A DNA stretch of 6,496 bases from Ghiorsea sp. (GCA_030950765.1 JAUZQX010000014.1:1-6496); one strand, 5' to 3'; counted from the stretch's first letter, positions 1-6,011 are shown. Notes: generated from the letters alone by a model not told the origin. Made by a program: numbers and translations.

Positions 1-1
1 G

Positions 2-67
2 ATTGATTGGAAATCACTGCGCTATACTCGTGATGAAGTTCTGTTGTGTAAAGGTGACTTTCTGTGA
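2..67 (+). CDS. C-terminal end of an unidentified upstream gene (partial)
   Basis: The second forward frame is open from the window edge to a TGA at 65-67 and encodes 21 residues ending in RDEVLLCKGDFL. I do not recognise the protein. I think it is real because its stop overlaps the next start in the sequence GTGA (GTG 64-66, TGA 65-67), a typical arrangement for translational coupling. The Shine-Dalgarno sequence of the next gene also lies inside this tail. The TATACT at 23-28 falls within this coding stretch, so it is probably not a promoter. Confidence 0.6.
   Translation: MDWKSLRYTRDEVLLCKGDFL
51..57 (+). promoter_or_regulatory. Ribosome binding site for the small ferredoxin GTG start
   Basis: AAGGTGA lies 6 nt before the GTG at 64. 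It supports this non-ATG start; there is no in-frame ATG nearby that would keep the first cysteine pair. Confidence 0.7.
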
Positions 68-249
68 AAATTGAAGTGTGTTTAGGACAAAATTGTAAAC
101 CTTATGGTGGGCAAGAATTGGTGGATGTTTTAAGGGAAAAAAGTATCCCTTTTATAAGCTTTGAATGCCGCAGTTTATGCACTTACGCACCTGTGGTGTT
201 TGTGAATGGTAAAGCTAAGCTCAAAGCAAGCTTGCAAGATATTATTTAG
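64..249 (+). CDS. Minimal thioredoxin-like [2Fe-2S] ferredoxin (61 aa)
   Basis: This 61-residue protein has cysteines at 6, 11, 35 and 39, giving C-x4-C-x23-C-x3-C. That is the [2Fe-2S] ligand layout of thioredoxin-fold ferredoxins and of the NuoE/HoxE subunit (C-x4-C, then C-x3-C), but with a shorter middle section. The stretch after the fourth cysteine, APVVFVNGK, matches the strand that follows the cluster loop in that family. It is shorter than usual (family members are commonly about 80-110 residues or more), so it may be a stripped-down electron carrier or a regulatory Fe-S protein. No signal peptide or membrane segment is seen, so it is probably cytoplasmic. It starts at GTG, has a good ribosome site, and overlaps the preceding gene by 4 nt, so it is likely co-transcribed with it. 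Its TAG stop lies in the target duplication of the adjacent transposable element. The family is fairly sure; the partner is unknown. Confidence 0.8.
   Translation: MKIEVCLGQNCKPYGGQELVDVLREKSIPFISFECRSLCTYAPVVFVNGKAKLKASLQDII
246..249 (+). repeat. Left 4-bp target-site duplication (TTAG)
   Basis: TTAG borders the left terminal repeat of the element at 250-387 and matches TTAG at 388-391. It fits the YTAR target preference of IS5-group elements and contains the TAG stop of the small ferredoxin gene. Confidence 0.85.
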
Positions 250-265
250 GGAAGCTCTGAACAAG
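250..265 (+). repeat. Left terminal inverted repeat of the MITE
   Basis: GGAAGCTCTGAACAAG. It pairs with the right terminal repeat at 14 of 16 positions and resembles the IS5 terminus at about 13 of 16 as I recall it. Confidence 0.88.
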
Positions 266-302
266 TTATGAACGCATATATTGTGTCCAGTGCATCCAAA
301 CT

Positions 303-327
303 GTGCGTTGTGCGTTTTGCAACACAC
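303..327. repeat. Central hairpin of the MITE
   Basis: GTGCGTTG (303-310) pairs with CAACACAC (320-327) except for one C/A mismatch, around a 9-nt loop near the midpoint of the element. An outer stem, 292-300 with 336-344, extends it. There is no clear U-run on either strand, so it is not called an intrinsic terminator. Confidence 0.6.
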
Positions 328-371
328 GCCTGGATTTTGAATGCCCTGAAATACAATCTGCTTCATCCAGA

Positions 372-387
372 CTTATTCAGAGTTTCC
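372..387 (-). repeat. Right terminal inverted repeat of the MITE
   Basis: On the minus strand this reads GGAAACTCTGAATAAG. It differs from the left end at positions 5 and 13 of the repeat. Confidence 0.88.
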
Positions 388-391
388 TTAG
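388..391 (+). repeat. Right 4-bp target-site duplication (TTAG)
   Basis: This is the second copy of TTAG, directly after the right terminal repeat. On the minus strand it reads CTAA and supplies the TAA stop of the plant-type ferredoxin gene. Confidence 0.85.
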
Positions 392-666
392 CTTGCAGAG
401 AGTTTTCTGGCGGGTTCTAAGTCCAAATCCTCTTCGGGTTTACACACACAGGGTAAGAAATAGCCATGCTTTTTTTGTTCATCGGTTAAGCCAATTTGTG
501 ATGATGCGGACACTTTGCCTTTGACGACTTTTGTCAGGCAGCTTTGACAAATACCTTGCTGACAACTATAGGGTATCACTGCCCCTTGTTCTTGCATGGT
601 AAACAACAAAGGGCGATTTTTGGCACAAGTATATGTTTTTCCTTGGTAGGTTACTTCAACTGTCAT
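388..666 (-). CDS. Plant-type [2Fe-2S] ferredoxin (YfaE-like)
   Basis: This is a 92-residue soluble electron carrier. The cluster ligands are Cys35, Cys40, Cys43 and Cys73, in the spacing C-x4-C-x2-C-x29-C typical of plant-type ferredoxins. The loop PYSCQQGICQSC and the tail LPCVCKPEEDLDLE resemble E. coli YfaE, which serves ribonucleotide reductase cofactor maintenance, and the ferredoxin domains of flavin reductases. Those domains also carry the Gly-Tyr-x-Leu-x-Cys style ending, so the partner cannot be named from sequence. The spacing is not that of the ISC (adrenodoxin) type. The ATG directly abuts the dnaX stop (TGAATG), and AGAGGA inside the end of dnaX (677-682) is its ribosome site, so it is translated as the last gene of the minus-strand operon. 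Its stop lies in the target duplication of the MITE. Confidence 0.88.
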   Translation of the reverse strand: MTVEVTYQGKTYTCAKNRPLLFTMQEQGAVIPYSCQQGICQSCLTKVVKGKVSASSQIGLTDEQKKHGYFLPCVCKPEEDLDLEPARKLSAS

Positions 667-2382
667 TCAATTGTTATCCTCTTCAACAAGTTCATCTGGG
701 GTTTCAAATGCTGTTTCTGGTGGTCGCACATTCACCAAGCGACAATTGAGAGCTTCTTTTAAAGCCTGAACATGCGGGTCACTTTCGGCAGCTTGCCAAA
801 GTTTTCGTGTGTATTCATTGGCTTCGCGTTGTTTTTGCTCAAGTAAACTTTCGCCATCTTCAGTGGTGCGTTTTTCCCAGATGACCTTACGTTTTAACCA
901 TGTTTCAAAATGCTGTCTGTCTTGGGTTGTGATAGCATCTTGCTGATGTGTATCCAGTAAAAGTAAAACTTCATCATCAAAACGCTGGCAGAGTACATGC
1001 TCCAATATGGCAGCAATGCCTGGTTTTATTTGATGATACTGTTGCATGGACTCTTCCCAAGTGTTGGGGCTTGATACAGCAGCGGCAGGTTCTTCCGTTT
1101 TTTTCTCTGCATTGATATTTGCTGAACTGTTTTGTATCGGTGGCTCTATCTGTTGCGATGTAGGTGTACGCTCTATCTTTTGGGCAACAGGCGTGGTTAC
1201 TTTTTGTGTAAATTCACGCTTTTTTACAGGTTCTACGTTTTCAGCTGTTTTTTTTTCTGTTGTCTCTTGTGCAGGCACTTCCTTTTCAGGTGGTGAGATA
1301 AGGTTGAGTTGAGCTAAGCGCATGGCAATCATTTCTGCACCACGTTGCTCATCAATGAGCAGTAAGTCGCGCAAGCCATGTAGCAAAACTTGATAACGCA
1401 TGTCCAAGGCTTGACTGCTCCAGCAATCAGCTTGGTTTTGAATCCAAACTTGGGCAGCGCTGCTTACCCCTTGCGGAATCAAGGACGAATCCAGTTTGCA
1501 ACACATCAACTCATGTAATAGTTCGGACAATGATTTTAGTAAATAGGTTGGTGATACACCAGCTTCACGTGCTAGACGCAAGACTTGCACAGCTTGGTTG
1601 GCATCACCTGATAAGATGCTGTGTGCAAGTTGTTGGGTTTGCTCAGAGCCAATCAGTCCGAGGGATTGTTGCACATTATCCAGTGTAATATGTTGATTGG
1701 AGAAGGCTAAAACACGCTCCGTAAGCGAAAGTGCATCACGTACACTACCATCAGCTGCACGGGCAATGACCTGCAAAGCATCTGAGTCTGTTTTGATGCC
1801 TTCTTCTTTGAGTACATAGGCTAAATAATCAGCAATTTCATCGACATTTAAGCGGCGAAGGTCAAAACGTTGGCAGCGTGAGCGAACAGTAATAGGCAGT
1901 TTGTCAGATTCTGTGGTCGCCAAAATAAACAATACATTTTCAGGTGGTTCTTCCAGTGTTTTTAACAAGGCATTAAACGCGGACTTGGACAACATGTGCG
2001 CTTCATCAATAATATAAACTTTGATTTTTAAGTGTACGGGTGGATAACGCACGCCATCCAAAATTTCACGAATATCATCCACGCCGGTATGACTTGCAGC
2101 ATCCATTTCTTGTACATCAAGGTTGTTGCCTTTGGCAATGGATACACATGAATCACAACTGCCGCAGGGTTCACCATCATTCACTTGGGTACAATTGACT
2201 GCCATTGCCATGAGTCGAGAAATGGTTGTTTTGCCGACACCGCGAATACCAGTCATCAAATATGCATGGGCTAAGTGGTTGCTTGTTAAAGCATTTTTTA
2301 GAGTGCGCACAATGACATCTTGCCCTGTTAAATCAGCAAAACGTTGTGGTCTCCATTTTCTAGCCAGTACAAGATATGACAT
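667..2382 (-). CDS. dnaX: DNA polymerase III subunit tau (and predicted gamma), clamp loader ATPase
   Basis: This 571-residue protein forms the motor of the replicative clamp loader, which loads the beta sliding clamp; tau also tethers the polymerase core and the helicase. Visible signatures are Walker A GIRGVGKT (45-52), a zinc site of Cys64, Cys73, Cys76 and Cys79, the Walker B motif DEAH (126-129), and the SRC motif (168-170) with arginine finger Arg169. These sit at the same residue numbers as in E. coli. Domains I-III run to about residue 365. A low-complexity Thr/Glu/Lys/Gln linker covers about 366-455, and the tau-specific C-terminal domain about 455-571. E. coli tau is 643 residues, so the linker is shorter here. 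The ATG overlaps the gspN stop by 1 nt (TAATG), and GGAG lies 11 nt upstream (2394-2397). Two slippery A-runs just after domain III predict a short gamma form. The usual downstream pair ybaB-recR is replaced by a ferredoxin gene. Confidence 0.98.
   Translation of the reverse strand: MSYLVLARKWRPQRFADLTGQDVIVRTLKNALTSNHLAHAYLMTGIRGVGKTTISRLMAMAVNCTQVNDGEPCGSCDSCVSIAKGNNLDVQEMDAASHTGVDDIREILDGVRYPPVHLKIKVYIIDEAHMLSKSAFNALLKTLEEPPENVLFILATTESDKLPITVRSRCQRFDLRRLNVDEIADYLAYVLKEEGIKTDSDALQVIARAADGSVRDALSLTERVLAFSNQHITLDNVQQSLGLIGSEQTQQLAHSILSGDANQAVQVLRLAREAGVSPTYLLKSLSELLHELMCCKLDSSLIPQGVSSAAQVWIQNQADCWSSQALDMRYQVLLHGLRDLLLIDEQRGAEMIAMRLAQLNLISPPEKEVPAQETTEKKTAENVEPVKKREFTQKVTTPVAQKIERTPTSQQIEPPIQNSSANINAEKKTEEPAAAVSSPNTWEESMQQYHQIKPGIAAILEHVLCQRFDDEVLLLLDTHQQDAITTQDRQHFETWLKRKVIWEKRTTEDGESLLEQKQREANEYTRKLWQAAESDPHVQALKEALNCRLVNVRPPETAFETPDELVEEDNN
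677..682 (-). promoter_or_regulatory. Ribosome binding site for the plant-type ferredoxin, inside dnaX
   Basis: AGAGGA on the minus strand lies 10 nt before the ATG at 666 and overlaps the last codons of dnaX. This points to translational coupling. Confidence 0.6.
1191..1219 (-). promoter_or_regulatory. Candidate frameshift-stimulating hairpin in dnaX mRNA
   Basis: On the minus strand GCGTG (1215-1219) pairs with CACGC (1191-1195). An inner TTAC/GTAA stem closes a 7-nt loop, with a small asymmetric internal loop between the two stems. The hairpin starts at the last base of the A AAA AAG heptamer. In E. coli dnaX the hairpin begins a few nucleotides further down, so the zero spacing here weakens the case. 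Confidence 0.4.
1219..1225 (-). promoter_or_regulatory. A AAA AAG slippery heptamer in dnaX
   Basis: In the reading frame GTA AAA AAG (Val386, Lys387, Lys388), the last A of GTA with the next two codons gives A AAA AAG, the same heptamer that drives -1 frameshifting in E. coli dnaX. After a -1 shift the ribosome reads GCG then TGA, giving a 389-residue product that keeps domains I-III. I see no good Shine-Dalgarno-like stimulator just upstream. Confidence 0.6.
1248..1256 (-). promoter_or_regulatory. A9 slippage tract in dnaX
   Basis: Nine consecutive A residues cover GAA AAA AAA ACA (Glu376 to Thr379) on the coding strand. A -1 ribosomal shift, or one extra A in the transcript, leads to AAC AGC TGA and a 380-residue product. 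Loss of one A leads through CAG CTG AAA ACG to TAG and a 382-residue product. As I recall, Thermus thermophilus dnaX makes gamma by transcriptional slippage on a similar A9 run. Here the run lies just after domain III, where a gamma form would be cut. Confidence 0.6.
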
Positions 2383-3224
2383 TAGCGAACAATCTCCGTG
2401 CGCGGTTTACCCAGTGTGCCTGATATACGCAGACTAGCTTCTGTTGTGCCCATCATAGACTGCATCATCATGGCAAGTGAAGGGTTGGTTTGATCCACCT
2501 TGGCATTCATAAGTCCATGGATAGGCCACCACTGTGGGTCAGGGTGTTGCGGTGATATGGTACCATCACCTTTGAGGGCAACGCCTGAACCACCCGAAAT
2601 ATCCCAATGCCAAGGCTGATTTTCTTGTTCATCACTGTAGAGTTTGATGTGGTAATCACCCAAGATGAACTTGGGCTGGGTTAAACCCGCTTTGGCTTGG
2701 TTCCATACGATTTCTAAATCGCCTGATTCAAGTTTTTGTGTATTTGGGTTGAGGCGAAGAGCACCATGGGCTTCGATAACACCAGAAATACTGGCAGGGA
2801 TGTTAGCCGTGAGCTGTGGGATGCGACTGATGTCCACCACAGCCGAAATATTGTTGATTTGTAAGCTATCACCTTGCTGAATGACGGTGAATGAAATCGG
2901 ATTGGTTTGCCAAAGCGTTTCAATATTGGCACCAAGTTCACCAGCTAACAAAATATCCCAAGCAAGGTTTGCTTGCAGATTTTGAAATTGAAGCGGTTGT
3001 ATATTGGGTTTGTTTATTTGTAAGTTAGCAAACTGAATACCAAAACCTGACATTGAAACTTGATCATATTGTACGTTGATACCTGCTTGTTTGGCAGCGT
3101 GCTGTATTTGTGTAGATAACCAAGGAGACATATCCCAGCGCAACAAAGAAAAAGTGGCTAAAGCAAGGGTGAATACGAGGAATAATTTACGTTTAGAACC
3201 TAGCGAAACTGTTTTTCGACTCAT
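2382..3224 (-). CDS. gspN: Type II secretion system protein N
   Basis: This is a 280-residue inner-membrane protein of the type II secretion apparatus. It has a basic N-terminus, one membrane anchor at about residues 14-28, then a long periplasmic domain made mostly of beta-type segments; it ends in a Leu-Arg-Ile-Ser-Gly-Thr-Leu-Gly-Lys-Pro stretch typical of GspN. Assignment rests on these features and on its place directly after GspM. GspN is not essential in every T2SS, and its exact role in the assembly is not settled. I chose the ATG at 3222-3224, one nucleotide after the gspM stop. The longer frame starting at 3305 would add 27 non-conserved residues and overlap gspM by 80 nt. The stop overlaps the dnaX ATG (TAATG), tying secretion and replication genes in one transcript. 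Confidence 0.87.
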   Translation of the reverse strand: MSRKTVSLGSKRKLFLVFTLALATFSLLRWDMSPWLSTQIQHAAKQAGINVQYDQVSMSGFGIQFANLQINKPNIQPLQFQNLQANLAWDILLAGELGANIETLWQTNPISFTVIQQGDSLQINNISAVVDISRIPQLTANIPASISGVIEAHGALRLNPNTQKLESGDLEIVWNQAKAGLTQPKFILGDYHIKLYSDEQENQPWHWDISGGSGVALKGDGTISPQHPDPQWWPIHGLMNAKVDQTNPSLAMMMQSMMGTTEASLRISGTLGKPRTEIVR

Positions 3225-3225
3225 A

Positions 3226-3771
3226 TCACCGCCCAATGCTTGCTTGCATGTGTACAAGCCCAGTACCTGCGGCTTGTATTTTGAGTTTGCTGATGTTGTA
3301 GCCATTTTTTTCTAGGGTTAAAATGAAGTCGGTTAACTTTTGGTAGGGTACACTTTTGATTTGTGTTTGTAGGCGTTGTTCTGCGCCCATGATTTGTTGC
3401 GGACGCAAGCGTGTCATGTAAGAGCGGACACCAGCTTGTCGCGCCAACTTATCTACGCTACTTAGTATATTGTTACTGCTAACATTTTTTTGCGTAGCAG
3501 GCTTGCTTGCCAAAATATTAGCAAGCTGATTGGCTTCGGCGACTTGTGTGGCAAGTTGAGCAACATCATGCTGTAATGCTTTGTTGGTATCGAGAATAGG
3601 TAAAACAATACCAAAAATAACCAGGACAAGTGGCAATGTTATGGCGGCGATTTTTACAGTACGCTGTTCGCTTTCTTGCAAAGTATCATAACGCGGCGCA
3701 AGTTTTTCTGTCCAAAGCAATTCTAATTTTAGGCGAATGTTATCCCATTGATTTTGTAGTGATAGATTCAT
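3226..3771 (-). CDS. gspM: Type II secretion system protein M
   Basis: This 181-residue bitopic inner-membrane protein partners GspL in the T2SS assembly platform. The cytoplasmic N-terminus carries the LAPRYDTLQESEQRTV segment expected before the anchor. A single membrane helix spans about residues 41-60, followed by a coiled-coil-like stretch (about 62-85) and a small periplasmic ferredoxin-like domain (about 98-181). I start it at ATG 3769-3771, which overlaps the gspL stop as ATGA and has AGGA 10 nt upstream (3782-3785). A TTG two codons earlier is possible but less likely. The gene ends 1 nt before the gspN ATG. GspM proteins diverge strongly, so the call depends on topology, size and order as well as sequence. 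Confidence 0.88.
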   Translation of the reverse strand: MNLSLQNQWDNIRLKLELLWTEKLAPRYDTLQESEQRTVKIAAITLPLVLVIFGIVLPILDTNKALQHDVAQLATQVAEANQLANILASKPATQKNVSSNNILSSVDKLARQAGVRSYMTRLRPQQIMGAEQRLQTQIKSVPYQKLTDFILTLEKNGYNISKLKIQAAGTGLVHMQASIGR

Positions 3772-5051
3772 GACCAACGCATCCTGAAGCTCACTTCATT
3801 ACCATTCAAGTCGGTATCTGTAATTTTGACCTTTTTCCCTAGCTCTTTTTGCAGTGCATTGCTAATATCGTTAAGTGTATCCAAGCTATTTACTTTGCCT
3901 GAGATGGTGACTTCATTGCCGTTGATACGTAATTCTTGCATCTGCCAAGGGTGGGCTTTGAATGCAGCGCTGATCATATTGAGTTGCTGGGTCACTTGTT
4001 GGCTATTACTGTTGTTTGCACCGCCGAGATTGGCAGCCTGACGAAGTTGTGCCATGGCATCAATGATGACGGTTTGTTGGGGTAATCCACGATGAAAAGC
4101 CTGGATGATTTCATTGTTCATGCTGCCTAGCTGTTGCCTAAGCTGGTAGTTTTCTATACCTGTCATGCTTAACCATAACATGCAGGTGATTGCAGTAAGT
4201 GTGATGGGTCGCCACCAAACCCTTGGAATACTTGCAGTGCTGTTTGCCGCCCACTTGCCATGTCTAATATTAAGTGTGTTCGGATTATTTTTACGAGGAA
4301 GGGGCAGTTTAAGGTTGGTGATGTGCCGCTGTTCTAAATAATCTTCAACCTGAAGCTGGTCATTGTTTAGAAATGGTTCGGTGCTTTTTAGCGCTGATGA
4401 AATGCGACCTATTATATTGTGTTGCGCAGCATCAAACCCCATCGCTTGTAACGATAAAATTACTTCGTGATAGATTTGCTCACAAGCTTGAGTGTCATGC
4501 ATATCTAGGTTTAACCTACGCATGCCAAGCCAAGTACCCTGTTGGTAGAATCCCAGAAATAAACCTTCGCCATCCGCATCAATGATGGCAACACTCTCTG
4601 TTTCCTGCTCTGGTCGCCAGTGGTTGAGGCGCTGCCAGCCATCAACCAATATGAAGGGGGCAAGTTGCCAAGTGGGGTCTTGTTGGATGGTGTGTTTCTG
4701 AGATTTAGAAAGACCAAATACTATGCCTGAAACCCCGTCTTCATGGCTATTGGCATGCCAAGTTAGCCACCAGTCATCAGGTTCTATGCCTGCGCTATCA
4801 GCAAGCTCCTGAGCGAGCATGCTAGCATCGAGGAAACGGGTGTGTTTTAAGGGTAAATGAAAGTGGCGCACCAATAGGTTTTCTAGCGGCAAATAAATAC
4901 AGTCCAAATGAAGGTCTGCCTGCGTGATAAGTGGCAGGATAGATGTTTCATCTTCAAACAAAGCGGGTGTCACACTCATTTGTCCGAAGCTGTCTCGAAC
5001 AGCTATGGATGCAGGGCACCAACTCAAGCTTGTGAGCGAGCTATTCGTCAT
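3768..5051 (-). CDS. gspL: Type II secretion system protein L
   Basis: This 427-residue inner-membrane protein recruits the GspE secretion ATPase and links it to the pseudopilus platform. The cytoplasmic part, about residues 1-275, is the actin-like GspL domain, with the conserved YLPLENLLVRHFHLP strand near residues 53-67. One membrane helix follows Trp279-Trp280 (about 282-300). A periplasmic coiled segment and a ferredoxin-like domain (about 350-427, ending MRWS) dimerise with GspM in characterised systems. The ATG abuts the gspK stop (TAAATG) and the TGA overlaps the gspM ATG. The ribosome site is weak, which fits translation coupled to gspK. The size is close to the usual 380-430 residues. 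Confidence 0.92.
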   Translation of the reverse strand: MTNSSLTSLSWCPASIAVRDSFGQMSVTPALFEDETSILPLITQADLHLDCIYLPLENLLVRHFHLPLKHTRFLDASMLAQELADSAGIEPDDWWLTWHANSHEDGVSGIVFGLSKSQKHTIQQDPTWQLAPFILVDGWQRLNHWRPEQETESVAIIDADGEGLFLGFYQQGTWLGMRRLNLDMHDTQACEQIYHEVILSLQAMGFDAAQHNIIGRISSALKSTEPFLNNDQLQVEDYLEQRHITNLKLPLPRKNNPNTLNIRHGKWAANSTASIPRVWWRPITLTAITCMLWLSMTGIENYQLRQQLGSMNNEIIQAFHRGLPQQTVIIDAMAQLRQAANLGGANNSNSQQVTQQLNMISAAFKAHPWQMQELRINGNEVTISGKVNSLDTLNDISNALQKELGKKVKITDTDLNGNEVSFRMRWS

Positions 5052-6011
5052 TTAAAGCTGCCATCCCAAACGTTCGCGCCATAAAAGTTGCACGTTTTCC
5101 TGTGTCCTTGATAATAAATACTCCTCGCGTACTTGGGCGCGCCCAAATGATGCATGCGTCCGTAGTGTAAATGTATCACTGCCTACACTCAAGCGCGGAA
5201 GGTCACCGCCATCAACCCAAGGCAAGGTATCGATGCTTTTTAAGTCTTCGTAAGGCATGTTTTCAGCCAGTGTTTCTACATCAAGTTTAGTCAAGTTGGG
5301 AAAAAGCGACATCAAGACATCGGCAGGAGCGGTATTGATGTTGATTTTGCTGGTTCCGTTTTGCGTATTGGGGTGTACGCAAGCAACACGTTTTAAACGA
5401 TGAATAATATTGGGTTTGAAGCCTAAGATAAGCTTAAGTTCGGATAGGTTATCTAGGCGTGCATTTTTCACTTTATAGTCTTTGTCATAATACATGGCAT
5501 CTTCAGCGCCATAGGTGCCGTAAGGTTTATCATCTTTGTCCATCCAGTCGACCAAGGCATCAACTAAGCTACTATCAATAGATAATAAAGTGAAAAGTCG
5601 TTGCAGCTGCTCTACATGTTTTGGGATAGCTACACCGTTATCATCAACCAAGTCATTGAGATTATAATATCGGTTGCTATCCACCATGACTACACCAATC
5701 ATGCCATCATCAATAGGGAATGGGGGTAAACCTAGCGCCCAGTCTTCGTCCAGAGAATCAACATCACCCGTTAATTTAAAGTCCTCTTTAAGGTAAAGCT
5801 TAACCAGTTCAAATGCAGACTCGCTTGCCATAGTGGCACGAACCTCATCTTGGGTGTTAGAAGCACGTTTAATGGCAATCATATCTTCATAAGCTGCCAT
5901 GCTTGCCCAGGCAGCAATGATAGCCACCATGCCAAGTACCATGATGAGTGCTACGCCACGTTGGGAGCGGATATTCGATTGATGTTGTGTCATGGGGCTA
6001 AGCTTAGTCAA
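5052..6011 (-). CDS. gspK: Type II secretion system minor pseudopilin K
   Basis: This 319-residue minor pseudopilin caps the tip of the T2SS pseudopilus with GspI and GspJ. A prepilin-type leader ends at Arg18-Gly19; the peptidase should cut after Gly19 to give mature VALIMVLGMVAI..., a hydrophobic helix over about 20-40. Position +5 is Met, not the Glu found in other pseudopilins, which is normal for GspK. Family motifs include NRYYNLNDL (about 113-121), DWMDKDDKPYGTYGAED and ININTAPADVL. I use the first ATG (6009-6011). A second at 5991-5993 gives a shorter, 13-residue leader and is also plausible, since neither has a clear Shine-Dalgarno sequence. This is the first gene of the operon; gspJ, which normally precedes it, is not within the 485 nt upstream. 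Confidence 0.93.
   Translation of the reverse strand: MTKLSPMTQHQSNIRSQRGVALIMVLGMVAIIAAWASMAAYEDMIAIKRASNTQDEVRATMASESAFELVKLYLKEDFKLTGDVDSLDEDWALGLPPFPIDDGMIGVVMVDSNRYYNLNDLVDDNGVAIPKHVEQLQRLFTLLSIDSSLVDALVDWMDKDDKPYGTYGAEDAMYYDKDYKVKNARLDNLSELKLILGFKPNIIHRLKRVACVHPNTQNGTSKININTAPADVLMSLFPNLTKLDVETLAENMPYEDLKSIDTLPWVDGGDLPRLSVGSDTFTLRTHASFGRAQVREEYLLSRTQENVQLLWRERLGWQL

Larger units (their letters stand above)
250..387. mobile_element. 138-bp IS5-group MITE (non-autonomous transposable element)
   Basis: The element begins GGAAGCTCTGAACAAG (250-265). It ends with the reverse complement of GGAAACTCTGAATAAG (372-387), so 14 of 16 bases match. From memory, E. coli IS5 ends are GGAAGGTGCGAACAAG and GGAAGGTGCGAATAAG; the C/T difference between the two ends falls at the same position here. 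Both sides carry TTAG, a YTAR-type 4-bp target duplication. Similarity between the arms continues inward, through an ATTGT/ACAAT pair, 292-300 against 336-344 (8 of 9 paired) and 303-310 against 320-327 (7 of 8 paired), to a 9-nt loop. The whole element is therefore an imperfect palindrome that could form a long hairpin. It encodes no transposase and would need one supplied in trans. The forward open frame across it (303-524) is not a credible gene. It sits between two convergent genes and may act as a bidirectional transcript end, which is inference. Confidence 0.87.

Noticed and set aside
23..28. TATACT as a -10 box for the small ferredoxin gene
   Set aside because: It lies in the coding tail of the upstream gene and has no -35 at a normal distance. 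The GTGA overlap suggests co-transcription.
303..327. Intrinsic terminator between the convergent genes
   Set aside because: The hairpin is real, but neither strand has a proper U-tract after it. It is better explained as the centre of the palindromic MITE.
303..524. Forward open frame of 73 codons
   Set aside because: It begins in the MITE hairpin and runs antisense through the ferredoxin gene. It has no ribosome site and no recognisable protein features.
1098..1104. A7 run in dnaX as a third slippage site
   Set aside because: The frame is GAG AAA AAA ACG, so the heptamer starts with G and does not allow clean re-pairing. The -1 frame after it stays open for many codons.
1046..1312. Forward open frame of 88 codons
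   Set aside because: Antisense shadow of the low-complexity dnaX linker; the Phe/Ser-rich composition comes from Lys/Glu codons on the other strand.
2123..2437. Forward open frame of 104 codons
   Set aside because: Antisense to the strongly conserved ATPase region of dnaX and the end of gspN. It has no motif or ribosome site.
3225..3305. Upstream extension of gspN
   Set aside because: The longer start would overlap gspM by 80 nt and add an unconserved N-terminus before a normal membrane anchor. The ATG at 3222-3224 fits the gene spacing.
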